From NCBI GenBank assembly GCA_003512825.1, contig DOOI01000034.1, positions 1-7,521 on the forward strand: a stretch of DNA of 7,521 bases, in the 5' to 3' direction. Origin of the DNA: Paracoccaceae bacterium. GTDB lineage: Bacteria > Pseudomonadota > Alphaproteobacteria > Rhodobacterales > Rhodobacteraceae. The notes beneath the pieces were generated by a model. That model saw nothing but the letters and a program-made list of their open reading frames with translations. It was not told the origin of the DNA and searched no databases. This document shows positions 1 through 7,083 of the stretch, in pieces; the stretch's first letter is position 1, and every line of letters starts with the position of its first letter. Position numbers and translations under genes: made by a program.

Positions 1-618
1 CAATCGGTCTTTCACGCTCAAATGGCCGAGGAAGCAGGGTATTTCCGCTTTGATGATGTGGCCAATACCATGTCCGACAAAATGGTCTCGCGGCATCCCC
101 ATGTTTTTGGTCCTGAATCGCGGGAAAAAACAGCTGAACAACAAACTGCGGATTGGGAAAAGATAAAGGCCACCGAGCGCGCGGGGAAAACACAAAATGG
201 CGTGCTTGATGGGGTGGCTCTTGGGCTGCCAGCCCTGATGCGCGCGGTCAAATTGCAGAAACGTGCCGCACGCGTTGGCTTTGACTGGCCTGATGATGGG
301 CAGGTCCTTGCCAAACTGACCGAAGAGATTGCCGAATTGAAAGACGCGCGTCAAAATCTTAGCTCCGATGATGTCGAAGACGAATTCGGCGATCTCTTGT
401 TTGTTATGGCCAACCTTGCCCGGCATTGGGGCATCGACCCCGAAGCTGCTCTTCGGCGCGCCAATACGAAATTTACGCGACGCTTTCACCATATAGAAAC
501 TCGCCTCGCCGCACTTGGCAAACCCCCCGAGCAATCAAATCTAGATGAAATGGATGGGTATTGGAACGAGGCGCGGGCCTCTGACCGGGCTGCACGGGCC
601 GGAAAATTATCTGAGTAA
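1..618 (+). CDS. mazG: Nucleoside triphosphate pyrophosphohydrolase MazG, 5'-truncated
   Basis: MazG hydrolyses (d)NTPs to the monophosphate and pyrophosphate in the cytoplasm, cleaning the nucleotide pool and, in E. coli, affecting ppGpp levels. The frame is open from base 1, so the N-terminal part (roughly 60-70 residues compared with the ~263-residue E. coli protein) lies outside the window; about 205 residues are visible. The left edge (…FHAQMAEEAGYF) matches the end of the first MazG domain. It is followed by the conserved RRHPHVF-like segment (SRHPHVFG), the linker LPALMRAVKLQKRAARVGFDW, and the second domain with the metal-binding pattern EExxE (EEIAE) then ExxD (EFGD), the glutamates and aspartate that bind Mg2+. 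The stop TAA is at 616-618. The gene continues from the left and is followed by a 74-base gap before an unrelated iron-transport gene, so it probably ends its own transcript. I see no terminator hairpin after it. The family call is secure; only the substrate range is open. Confidence 0.95.
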   Translation, partial: QSVFHAQMAEEAGYFRFDDVANTMSDKMVSRHPHVFGPESREKTAEQQTADWEKIKATERAGKTQNGVLDGVALGLPALMRAVKLQKRAARVGFDWPDDGQVLAKLTEEIAELKDARQNLSSDDVEDEFGDLLFVMANLARHWGIDPEAALRRANTKFTRRFHHIETRLAALGKPPEQSNLDEMDGYWNEARASDRAARAGKLSE

Positions 619-623
619 AATAT

Positions 624-639
624 TCAGGTATTGACTTGA
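624..639. promoter_or_regulatory. Imperfect inverted repeat upstream of the iron-binding protein gene; possible operator
   Basis: TCAGGT (624-629) and ACTTGA (634-639) are inverted repeats with five of six positions matching around a 4-base centre. The dyad overlaps a TTGACT hexamer at 631-636 that could be a -35 element; the matching -10 region near 653-659 is poor (AAATAT/AATATG). Iron-uptake genes in alphaproteobacteria are commonly controlled by RirA, Irr, IscR or Fur-type repressors through dyads of about this size, but I cannot assign this one to a named box from memory. It may be chance. Confidence 0.3.
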
Positions 640-692
640 GTGTTTTTGTCGGAAATATGGAGGCAGAAAACAAACCGCAGCCGGAGATTTCG

Positions 693-1697
693 ATGCGTCC
701 CTTTGCCCTCTCTGCCCTCCTCCTTGCGAGCACCTCACTGCCCGTACTCGCAAATGAGGTGAACATTTACTCCTATCGTCAGCCAGAGTTGATCAAACCT
801 CTGACCGATGCTTTCACCGCAGAAACAGGAATTGCCGTAAACGTTGCCTATCTAGAGAAGGGCATGGTCGAGCGGCTGGTCGCAGAAGGCAACCGCTCCC
901 CTGCCGATTTGGTGCTGACAGTCGATATCGCCCGCTTGGCCGAAATCGTAGAGGCCGGGGTTACGCAACCCGTCGAAAGCGACGTGCTCAAAGCAAATGT
1001 GCCAGAAATATACCACGATCCCGCCAATCATTGGTGGGGGCTGACCAGTCGCGCGCGCATTATTTACGCCTCGAAAGACCGTGTCGCACTGGGTGAAATC
1101 ACCACCTACGAAGATCTGGCTGATCCCAAATGGAAAGGCCGCATTTGCACTCGCCCGGGCACCCATGCCTATAACGTTGCCTTGGTCGCGGCTGTGCTGC
1201 ATCATCTGGGCGCAGACGACACGAAAACTTGGCTCGAAGGCGTCAAAGCCAATCTCGCCAAGAAACCAGAGGGCAACGACCGCGGCCAAGTTAAATCCAT
1301 TTGGGCTGGCGAATGTGACATTTCCCTCGGCAATACGTATTACATGGCCGAAATGCTGAAAGACCCTGAACAGACGGCTTGGGCAGACTCTGTCCGGATC
1401 GAGTTTCCCACATTCAAAGATGGGGGCACCCATGTGAATATCTCTGGGGTCGCGATGACCAAATCCGCGCCCAATCAAGAAAACGCGCTGAAGATGATGG
1501 AGTTCCTTACCTCCCCAGCCGCCCAAAAGATCTATGCTGAAGCAAATGCCGAATATCCCATCACACCCGGTGTGGAACCGGACGAGCTGGTAAAGAGCTG
1601 GGGAGGCTTTACCGCAGATACGGTCAATCTGATGGAGCTGGCAAAGCTGCGTCCAGCAGCGCTGAAACTGATTGAAACCGTTGATTTTGATGGCTAA
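693..1697 (+). CDS. fbpA: Periplasmic ferric-iron-binding protein of an ABC transporter (FbpA/FutA family)
   Basis: This is the extracytoplasmic solute-binding protein that captures Fe3+ and passes it to an ABC permease. I start it at ATG 693 (334 residues) because GGAG at 683-686 sits six bases upstream and a clean Sec signal peptide follows: MRP, a hydrophobic stretch, and a cleavage site LPVLA|NE after residue 20. The upstream in-frame ATG at 636 would add 19 polar residues in front of the signal and has no good ribosome site. The mature protein starts NEVNIYSYRQP, like the Mannheimia haemolytica class of FbpA, which binds iron with three tyrosines and carbonate. The matching tyrosines here are Y160 (THAYN) and Y216-Y217 (GNTYYMAEM). 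The His-Tyr pair seen after YSxR in FutA proteins is Q30-P31, which fits the three-Tyr class. Other family marks are SPADLVLTVDIARL, KGRICTRPG, KANLAKKPEGNDRGQVK and GTHVNISGVAM. No permease or ATPase gene is adjacent; a terminator follows at once. Iron as ligand is inferred from family. Confidence 0.93.
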   Translation: MRPFALSALLLASTSLPVLANEVNIYSYRQPELIKPLTDAFTAETGIAVNVAYLEKGMVERLVAEGNRSPADLVLTVDIARLAEIVEAGVTQPVESDVLKANVPEIYHDPANHWWGLTSRARIIYASKDRVALGEITTYEDLADPKWKGRICTRPGTHAYNVALVAAVLHHLGADDTKTWLEGVKANLAKKPEGNDRGQVKSIWAGECDISLGNTYYMAEMLKDPEQTAWADSVRIEFPTFKDGGTHVNISGVAMTKSAPNQENALKMMEFLTSPAAQKIYAEANAEYPITPGVEPDELVKSWGGFTADTVNLMELAKLRPAALKLIETVDFDG

Positions 1698-1708
1698 TTT
1701 TAGATGAT

Positions 1709-1739
1709 AGCCCGCCACACCAATTATGTGTGGCGGGCT
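1709..1739 (+). terminator. Strong hairpin terminator after the iron-binding protein gene
   Basis: A perfect 12-bp stem, AGCCCGCCACAC (1709-1720) with GTGTGGCGGGCT (1728-1739), closes a 7-base loop CAATTAT. It begins 11 bases after the stop codon. The following T tract is weak (TTCATT), so efficiency is uncertain, but the GC-rich perfect stem and its position make a Rho-independent terminator the simplest reading. It separates the single-gene iron-binding unit from the nucleoside hydrolase run. Confidence 0.82.
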
Positions 1740-1833
1740 TCATTCTCGCCATTTCAGCGTGAAGCGCAGCGCTCACTCTGGACAGTCCGCGGGGTTAAGT
1801 GCACGGTCTTTCTTGCAAAAATGAGGAAGCACC

Positions 1834-2775
1834 ATGGCCCCGCGCAAGATCATCATCGATACAGATCCCGGCCAAGATGATGCTGTCGCCATCCTGCTAG
1901 CCTTGGCCAGTCCCGTCGAGCTTGACGTAATTGGCATTACCTGTGTGGCTGGCAATGTGCCACTTCACCTGACCACGCTTAATGCGCGAAAAGTTTGTGA
2001 ACTTGCTGGTCGCCCAGATATCTCAATCTTTGCGGGTTGTGATCGCCCTCTTGGGCGCGATCTGGTCACTGCCGAACATGTGCATGGGAAAACTGGTCTC
2101 GACGGGCCAACCCTTCCCGAGCCGCGAATGACGCTTCAAGCTCAACATGCCATTGATTTCTTGATCGAAACCCTGCGCGTTGAGCCGCCCGGCACCGTTA
2201 CGATTTGTCCACTTGGGCCATTAACCAATATCGCAATGGCTTTTGAAAAGGCTCCTGACATCATCTCTCGTGTGCAAGAAATCGTGCTGATGGGCGGAGC
2301 CTATTTTGAAGTTGGTAACATTACCCCCGCAGCAGAGTTCAACATCTTTGTAGATCCTCAGGCCGCCCACATCGTTTTTCGCTCGGGTGTGCCGCTCACA
2401 GTTGTGCCGCTTGATGTAACCCACAAAGCGCTGGTGACCAAAGCCCGCAATGACGCGTTCCGAGCTCTTGGCACACCTGTGGGCATCGCTGTCGCTCAAA
2501 TGACCGATTTTTTCGAGCGTTTCGACAAAGAAAAATACGGAAGCCCCGGTGCCCCGCTTCACGATCCCTGCGTCACCGCATTTCTGCTTGCACCACACCT
2601 TTTTTCGGGGCGCTTCATCAACGTTGAGATCGAAACCCATTCAGAATTGACCATGGGCATGACTGTCGCCGACTGGTGGCGGGTCACTTCTCGCCCTCCA
2701 AACACTCTTTTCCTCAACCAAATAGATGCGGATGGATTTTTTGATCTCTTAACAGAAAGGTTGGCCAAGCTGTGA
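1834..2775 (+). CDS. Inosine/uridine-type nucleoside hydrolase
   Basis: The enzyme cleaves the N-glycosidic bond of ribonucleosides, releasing ribose and the free base for salvage; it is Ca2+-dependent and normally cytoplasmic. No signal peptide is seen. The 313-residue length is typical. The N-terminal family signature DTDPGQDDA gives the calcium-binding aspartates D11, D15 and D16. Further marks are VAGN (N41), CPLGPLTN (residues 125-132), VLMGGAY, the AEFN ribose-contact pair E168/N170, and the C-terminal HD pair (H243-D244 in LHDPCV), matching the H241/D242 pair of the Crithidia enzyme. All catalytic positions are present, so it should be active; base preference cannot be read from the sequence. 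The start ATG at 1834 is supported by GAGG at 1823-1826, seven bases upstream. It is the first gene of a run: its stop overlaps the start of the next gene by four bases. I see no convincing promoter in 1740-1833. Confidence 0.93.
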   Translation: MAPRKIIIDTDPGQDDAVAILLALASPVELDVIGITCVAGNVPLHLTTLNARKVCELAGRPDISIFAGCDRPLGRDLVTAEHVHGKTGLDGPTLPEPRMTLQAQHAIDFLIETLRVEPPGTVTICPLGPLTNIAMAFEKAPDIISRVQEIVLMGGAYFEVGNITPAAEFNIFVDPQAAHIVFRSGVPLTVVPLDVTHKALVTKARNDAFRALGTPVGIAVAQMTDFFERFDKEKYGSPGAPLHDPCVTAFLLAPHLFSGRFINVEIETHSELTMGMTVADWWRVTSRPPNTLFLNQIDADGFFDLLTERLAKL

Positions 2776-3209
2776 CCGCACTCCACCTTTGCGGCACCGC
2801 AGACGCCTCTCGTCTTAGCGCCCTTACCGCTCAATATGATCTGGAAATGGGCGTTTCACGCAACGATGAAGAGCGGCGAGCCGCATTTGCCCCCTTGCTG
2901 GATGGCTCTCCTCATGGCGCCGTTTGGCTTTTGGGGCCTAAAGTCAGCCCCGTTGGCTTTGCAGCATTTTCTTTTGGTTGGTCGCCAGATGTATCTGGAT
3001 TGATTGGCCGTTTGGAAACGCTGTGGATCAGGCCCGGAGTACGCGGGCGCGGCATGGCGGGGGAAGTTCTTGTGGCCATGGGCAAATCCCTTGCAGAACA
3101 TGGCGTGTGTCAGTTGTCGGCCTATATCCCAGTCGCTGCAGAGCGTCTGTTTATCCGATCTGGATTTATAGCCGCCGATGACGGACGGTTGATGCAGACC
3201 CGCCTTTGA
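2772..3209 (+). CDS. GNAT-family N-acetyltransferase
   Basis: A 145-residue protein of the acetyl-CoA-dependent GNAT superfamily. The acetyl-CoA pyrophosphate loop is visible as RGRGMA (residues 91-96, the RxxGxA pattern), preceded by the beta-strand segment LETLWIRPGVR and followed by the helix GEVLVAMGKSLAEHG. The C-terminal part has AERLFIRSGF (about 123-132), the usual motif-B region ending in a GF turn. The start is GTG at 2772, which shares the bases GTGA with the stop of the nucleoside hydrolase, so translation is probably coupled; GAAAGG at 2755-2760 is a somewhat distant ribosome site. The substrate is unknown. Its place between a nucleoside hydrolase and SelO says only that the genes are co-transcribed. 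Residues 1-60 carry little recognisable motif, as is usual for the acceptor-binding half of GNATs. Confidence 0.87.
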   Translation: MTALHLCGTADASRLSALTAQYDLEMGVSRNDEERRAAFAPLLDGSPHGAVWLLGPKVSPVGFAAFSFGWSPDVSGLIGRLETLWIRPGVRGRGMAGEVLVAMGKSLAEHGVCQLSAYIPVAAERLFIRSGFIAADDGRLMQTRL

Positions 3210-3236
3210 TCAGCCTTCATTCGACGGAAAGAAACC

Positions 3237-4655
3237 ATGCCTTTCGCCAATTTTGACACCAGCTATCAATCCCTTCCAGAGCGGTTTTACACTCGGCAGA
3301 TGGCGGCTCATGCGCCCGCACCAAAACTGATTGTCTTTAATGAAACGTTGGCTTCGACACTTGGAATTGATGCACATGACCCGGAGGTCTTGGCGAGGGT
3401 TTTCTCCGGTAACGAGGTTCCTGAAGGGGCAACTCCGATGGCTCAAGTTTATGCTGGGCATCAATTTGGCAATTTCTCACCTCAGCTTGGTGACGGACGA
3501 GCGCTCCTTATTGGTGAAATAGTCACTCCGACAGGTGCGCGATTGGACCTCCAGCTCAAGGGGTCTGGTCGCACGCCCTACTCTCGGTCGGGCGATGGCA
3601 AGGCGTGGCTTGGGCCCGTTCTGCGTGAATACCTTTTGTCAGAGTTCATGCATGCCGCAGGTGTTCCGACGACGCGCGCTTTGGCGGCTGTCACGACAGG
3701 TGAAACCGTCCTGCGTGAGCGCCCTTTACCCGGCGCGATCCTTACGAGAGTTGCGTCCTCGCATATTCGGGTCGGTAGTTTTGAATATTTCGCGGCGCGG
3801 CGCGATTTTGACGGATTGCGTGCACTCTATACCTATACGCGCGACCGCCATTATCCCGGGAGTAAGACCCCTTTTGAAATGCTTTCCGAAGTCATCACCC
3901 GTCAAGTATCGCTTGTCGCCAAATGGATGGGTTTGGGATTTATTCATGGCGTCATGAATACAGACAACACAACTCTCTCGGGCGAAACCATTGATTATGG
4001 ACCTGCGGCCTTCATGGAGGCTTATCATCCCGATACCTTGTATTCCTCGATCGACCAATTTGGGCGCTATGCTTTCTCAAACCAATCCAAGATTATCGTT
4101 TGGAATATTGCTCAATTGGCCTCTGCTCTCTTAGCCCTAGAGGATAACCCAGAGGCCGAATTGCCAAAGTGGCAAGCATTGATTGAGGCAATGCCCGCAC
4201 AGATGGAGGCCGCCCGCGTCAAAACCTTTGGGCGCAAGATTGGTTTGTCGGCAGCTACATCAGAAGATGCCGCCCTTATCGACGGGTTGCTGGCAGCGAT
4301 GGCGAAGGGCCAAGCAGACTTTACCAATACGTTCCATGCTTTGACCAAAAACGCAAAACCACGCGATCAGTTCTTGGAACCTCGATTGTTCGATGAATGG
4401 CAAATTACGTGGCAGAAGAGATTGTCGCAGGAGGCTGATCCCATTGCTTGCATGGAGGCTGCGAACCCTTATCTTGTGCCGAGAAATCACCGGGTTGAAG
4501 AGGCGATCCAAGCGGGAAAAGTCGGAGACTATGGACCATTTCACCGCCTTTTGAAGGCAATCTGCGCGCCATACAGCGAGGCACAGGAGTTCGCCGACTT
4601 AACGACCCCTGCGACCGATGAAAATGCAGTCCGACAAACCTTCTGTGGCACCTAA
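3237..4655 (+). CDS. selO: Protein adenylyltransferase SelO (YdiU/UPF0061 family)
   Basis: SelO is a pseudokinase-fold enzyme that transfers AMP from ATP to Ser, Thr or Tyr of target proteins; in E. coli it is linked to redox homeostasis and oxidative stress. At 472 residues it is close to E. coli YdiU (478). Family marks run in order: MAQVYAGHQFG (68-78), QLGDGRALLIGE (83-94), LKGSGRTPYSRSGDG (107-121) with K108, REYLLSEFMHAAGVPTTRAL (130-149) with E131, RVASSHIRVGSFEYF (171-185), HGVMNTDN (237-244) with catalytic Asp D243 and metal-binding N244, and DYGP (253-256) with the second metal Asp D253. All key positions are kept, so activity is expected. It ends FCGT: C470 (codon TGT) stands where eukaryotic SelO has selenocysteine. 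The start ATG has GGAAAG at 3226-3231, five bases upstream. It lies 27 bases after the acetyltransferase gene with no hairpin between, so it is probably co-transcribed. Targets in this organism are unknown. Confidence 0.96.
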   Translation: MPFANFDTSYQSLPERFYTRQMAAHAPAPKLIVFNETLASTLGIDAHDPEVLARVFSGNEVPEGATPMAQVYAGHQFGNFSPQLGDGRALLIGEIVTPTGARLDLQLKGSGRTPYSRSGDGKAWLGPVLREYLLSEFMHAAGVPTTRALAAVTTGETVLRERPLPGAILTRVASSHIRVGSFEYFAARRDFDGLRALYTYTRDRHYPGSKTPFEMLSEVITRQVSLVAKWMGLGFIHGVMNTDNTTLSGETIDYGPAAFMEAYHPDTLYSSIDQFGRYAFSNQSKIIVWNIAQLASALLALEDNPEAELPKWQALIEAMPAQMEAARVKTFGRKIGLSAATSEDAALIDGLLAAMAKGQADFTNTFHALTKNAKPRDQFLEPRLFDEWQITWQKRLSQEADPIACMEAANPYLVPRNHRVEEAIQAGKVGDYGPFHRLLKAICAPYSEAQEFADLTTPATDENAVRQTFCGT

Positions 4656-4658
4656 GGG

Positions 4659-5786
4659 CTATTTGCCCAATGCCTCAGTTTCTTGCGCGGCTAGCTCCGC
4701 CGCTTTTCGCTCAACCTGTTCGACAATGTGGTTCACCATCTGATCATTCGTGATCTTATGGCTTTGCTTGCCGGCCAAATATACCATCCCGGCACCATTG
4801 CCGCCGCCGGTGAAACCAACGTCCGTCATCAATGCTTCGCCCGGACCATTCACGACACAGCCAATTATGGAAAGGCTCATGGGCGTTTTGATATGCTCTA
4901 GCCGTTTTTCCAGTGCCTCAACCGTCTTGATTACGTCAAACCCCTGACGGGCGCAGGACGGACACGAAATAATGTTAACGCCGCGATGCCGAAGACCTAG
5001 GGATTTCAAGATCTCATAGCCGACCTTCACTTCTTCAATGGGATCGGCCGACAGCGACACGCGAATAGTATCTCCGATACCCATCCATAAAAGGTTTCCT
5101 AAACCAATCGCCGATTTAATGGTGCCAGACGTCAATCCACCAGCTTCGGTAATGCCCAAGTGAATCGGAGCATCGGTTATATCTGCGAGTTTTTGATATG
5201 CTGCCGCTGCCATGAAAACATCTGACGCTTTGCATGAGATTTTGAATTCGTGAAAGTCGTTATCCTGCAAAAGCTTGATGTGATCCAATCCACTTTCGAC
5301 CATAGCGTCAGGAGTAGGTTCGCCGTATTTCTCCAAGAGATGTTTTTCCAATGATCCCGCATTCACCCCAATGCGAATGGAACAATTGTGATCACGCGCT
5401 GCTTTGATAACTTCGCGCACCCGTCTTTCATCGCCGATATTCCCGGGGTTTATCCGAAGACAGGCTGCTCCCGCTTCGGCCGCCTCGATGCCGCGACGAT
5501 AGTGAAAATGGATATCAGCGACGATTGGCACCGGGCTTTCGCGAACGATTTCTTTGAGCGCCCGCGCCGAGTCTTCATCTGGGACAGAAACTCGGACTAT
5601 GTCTGCTCCAGCATCTGCCGACCGTTGGATTTGCGCGATTGTGCCTTTGATATCCGTTGTCAGCGTATTGGTCATTGTCTGCACCGTAATGGGTGCATCG
5701 CCGCCTACGGGCACATTGCCCACCATGATCTGACGGGATTTGCGGCGATAGATATTCCGCCAGGGGCGAATGTGATTCAAGGACAT
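4659..5786 (-). CDS. ispG: 4-hydroxy-3-methylbut-2-en-1-yl diphosphate synthase (flavodoxin type)
   Basis: IspG (GcpE) reductively opens MEcPP to HMBPP, the penultimate step of the MEP isoprenoid pathway, using a [4Fe-4S] cluster in the cytosol. From ATG at 5786 the protein has 375 residues, close to E. coli IspG (372), so it is the two-domain bacterial form. Family marks include [23 protein letters not shown], the TIM-barrel segments VADIHFHYR and LRINPGNIG, and GITEAGG. The cluster ligands are present: CPSC (C275 and C278), C310 in GCVVNGPGE, and E317. An in-frame TTG at 5807 would add seven residues, but it lies inside a strong inverted repeat and has no ribosome site. ATG 5786 gives the family-like N-terminus [15 protein letters not shown], with only a weak GAAAG upstream. 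It lies 88 bases after the RodZ-like gene on the same strand, and its stop is three bases from that of selO on the opposite strand. An internal promoter is proposed at 5819-5847. Confidence 0.97.
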   Translation of the reverse strand: MSLNHIRPWRNIYRRKSRQIMVGNVPVGGDAPITVQTMTNTLTTDIKGTIAQIQRSADAGADIVRVSVPDEDSARALKEIVRESPVPIVADIHFHYRRGIEAAEAGAACLRINPGNIGDERRVREVIKAARDHNCSIRIGVNAGSLEKHLLEKYGEPTPDAMVESGLDHIKLLQDNDFHEFKISCKASDVFMAAAAYQKLADITDAPIHLGITEAGGLTSGTIKSAIGLGNLLWMGIGDTIRVSLSADPIEEVKVGYEILKSLGLRHRGVNIISCPSCARQGFDVIKTVEALEKRLEHIKTPMSLSIIGCVVNGPGEALMTDVGFTGGGNGAGMVYLAGKQSHKITNDQMVNHIVEQVERKAAELAAQETEALGK

Positions 5787-5801
5787 AGAAGCGCTTTCAG
5801 C

Positions 5802-5829
5802 ATGCAAATGTTATTTCTAACATATGCAT
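5802..5829 (-). promoter_or_regulatory. 28-base inverted repeat in the ispG leader; operator or RNA hairpin
   Basis: On the ispG-sense strand the arms are ATGCATATGTTA and TAACATTTGCAT, pairing 11 of 12 positions around the loop GAAA, a GNRA tetraloop. The repeat ends 15 bases before the ispG ATG. It overlaps the -10 hexamer of the proposed promoter and the spurious TTG start. No U-run follows, so it does not look like a standard terminator. It could be a repressor or activator operator, or a stable leader hairpin affecting ispG expression. The structure is seen directly; the function is inferred. Confidence 0.6.
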
Positions 5830-5847
5830 TTGGCCGTGATGAGGCAA
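5819..5847 (-). promoter_or_regulatory. Candidate sigma70-type promoter for ispG
   Basis: On the minus strand TTGCCT (5847-5842) and TATGTT (5824-5819) are separated by exactly 17 bases, each matching four of six consensus positions. Transcription would begin near 5812, giving a leader of about 25 bases before ATG 5786. The -10 lies within the right arm of the 28-base inverted repeat, an arrangement typical of regulated promoters. Matches of this quality do occur by chance. Confidence 0.35.
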
Positions 5848-5874
5848 TCGCGCCAAAGCAGGAAATCGACAGCG

Positions 5875-7083
5875 CTATTCGTTTGACGATCCAGCGATCT
5901 GGGCTTCGGCAACGGTGCGCGCAAGATCTTGGTCTGCAGTTGGATCCGCCAAAGCGTATGTCTGCGTAAGGCTTTCAACCGACAGAGCCAAATTCGAAGT
6001 TACAGTCCCTTTTGGCCCGACCGGACCAAAATGCTTACCATTGACTGCAAAATAGATTGCACCGGATTCACCAACACGAAGTGTGGCAGGCTCCTCTAGC
6101 GAAGGCACGGGCCATTTATCTCCGGCCTCCATGATTCCTTCAAAAATCACACTGCCATCGGCAGAACGGACCCGCACCCAAGCCGGACGCACAGCAACCA
6201 GTTGCAGCTCTGGCATTGGGCCATCATTGACTTGAGGAAACGCAGAGCTCGCAGGTGGGACGCCACCAATCTGATCAGGCTGAGCAATTTGCGTTGAAGC
6301 AAACGTCCCCAAAGTGTCAGGATTAAGCGTCGATATCGGGGCATCGCGAGCCACCAACACTGGAACATCTAGCGCTTGCGGACGATAGATCCGATCAAGT
6401 GCGTCGGTGGGAGGATTAAAGACCCCAGTCCCAGCTTGGCTTTGGGCAGTAATCGTGTCCTGCGGTGCGCCGTTCGCTGATTGCGTTGCTTGAGCCAGTG
6501 GGTCGAGGTTGGACAACACGCTTGGAATGTTCTCGACCGGCGCGAATTTCACGCGCTGAACTTCGTTCAAGACTGTCCAGCCGCCAAAACCCAAGGTTCC
6601 GATCAGTCCGACCAGAACGAACATTGACCCGATCGCACCGGGCTCCACGCGGGCAAACCAGCTCTCACGGGCAGGAATAAATGGGGTGGCGGGCATAGCA
6701 ATCGGATCGCGATCCGCCGGAAGAACTCGGGCGTGTTTACGCACCGACGACGCTTCGGCCGACATACCATGCGCTAATGAAAACCCACTCTCACGGCAAA
6801 ACTGCGCGAAAGACTCGTCTGGGTTGAGCCCAAGATAGCGCGCATAGGACCGAACATAACCAGCAATAAACCCGGGCGTATCAAACGCGCCGGGATCGCA
6901 ATTTTCTATGGCAGCGATGTAATTCGCACGGATACGAAGCTCGCGCTGCACATCCAAGAGAGACTTTCCAAGGGTTGCACGCTCGCCACGCATGATGTCG
7001 CCAAGGCGCACCTCAAAATCGTCAAACCCTTTCGGCTTGACCTCTTCTGCTTCTGGAGTGCGCGTAACCCAGCGTTTAATCAT
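5875..7083 (-). CDS. RodZ-like helix-turn-helix membrane protein with C-terminal DUF4115 domain
   Basis: From ATG at 7083 the protein has 402 residues. Domains in order: a short charged N-terminus; a HTH_25-type DNA-binding-like domain at about 26-90 (RLGDIMRGERATLGKSLLDV, then IRANYIAAIE and TPGFIAGYVRSYARYLGL); a basic linker; one membrane span at about 151-172 (IGSMFVLVGLIGTLGFGG); a long Pro/Ala/Gln-rich, presumably periplasmic, linker at about 175-290; and a DUF4115 beta domain at about 294-372 (LQLVAVRPAWVRVR, FEGIMEAGDKW, GAIYFAVNGKHFGPVGPKG). This is the layout of RodZ, which ties MreB to the membrane in rod-shape control, so a cell-shape role is likely but not shown. I chose ATG 7083 because the family N-terminus begins there; upstream in-frame codons to 7233 run into hemA and give an unfamilylike extension. 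CAGG lies just before the ATG, an ordinary weak ribosome site. It is 107 bases after hemA and 88 before ispG, on the same strand. Confidence 0.88.
   Translation of the reverse strand: MIKRWVTRTPEAEEVKPKGFDDFEVRLGDIMRGERATLGKSLLDVQRELRIRANYIAAIENCDPGAFDTPGFIAGYVRSYARYLGLNPDESFAQFCRESGFSLAHGMSAEASSVRKHARVLPADRDPIAMPATPFIPARESWFARVEPGAIGSMFVLVGLIGTLGFGGWTVLNEVQRVKFAPVENIPSVLSNLDPLAQATQSANGAPQDTITAQSQAGTGVFNPPTDALDRIYRPQALDVPVLVARDAPISTLNPDTLGTFASTQIAQPDQIGGVPPASSAFPQVNDGPMPELQLVAVRPAWVRVRSADGSVIFEGIMEAGDKWPVPSLEEPATLRVGESGAIYFAVNGKHFGPVGPKGTVTSNLALSVESLTQTYALADPTADQDLARTVAEAQIAGSSNE

Noticed and set aside
636..692. 19-residue N-terminal extension of the iron-binding protein
   Set aside because: It would put polar residues before a normal signal peptide, while ATG 693 has a well-placed GGAG.
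852..1718. 288-codon open frame on the minus strand opposite the iron-binding protein gene
   Set aside because: The plus-strand frame is a clear FbpA with signal peptide. The antisense frame has no recognisable domain and includes the terminator hairpin.
1779..1807. TGGACA (1779-1784) as a -35 for the nucleoside hydrolase run
   Set aside because: No acceptable -10 lies 16-18 bases downstream (CACGGT at 17), so no promoter is called.
4656..4668. GGGC-TATTT-GCCC mini-hairpin at the selO/ispG junction as a two-way terminator
   Set aside because: Only four base pairs and no T run on either strand, too weak to call.
5388..5969. 193-codon open frame on the plus strand across the ispG start and the end of the RodZ-like gene
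   Set aside because: It is antisense to two clear genes, matches no family I recognise and has no good ribosome site. It is a shadow of their codon use.
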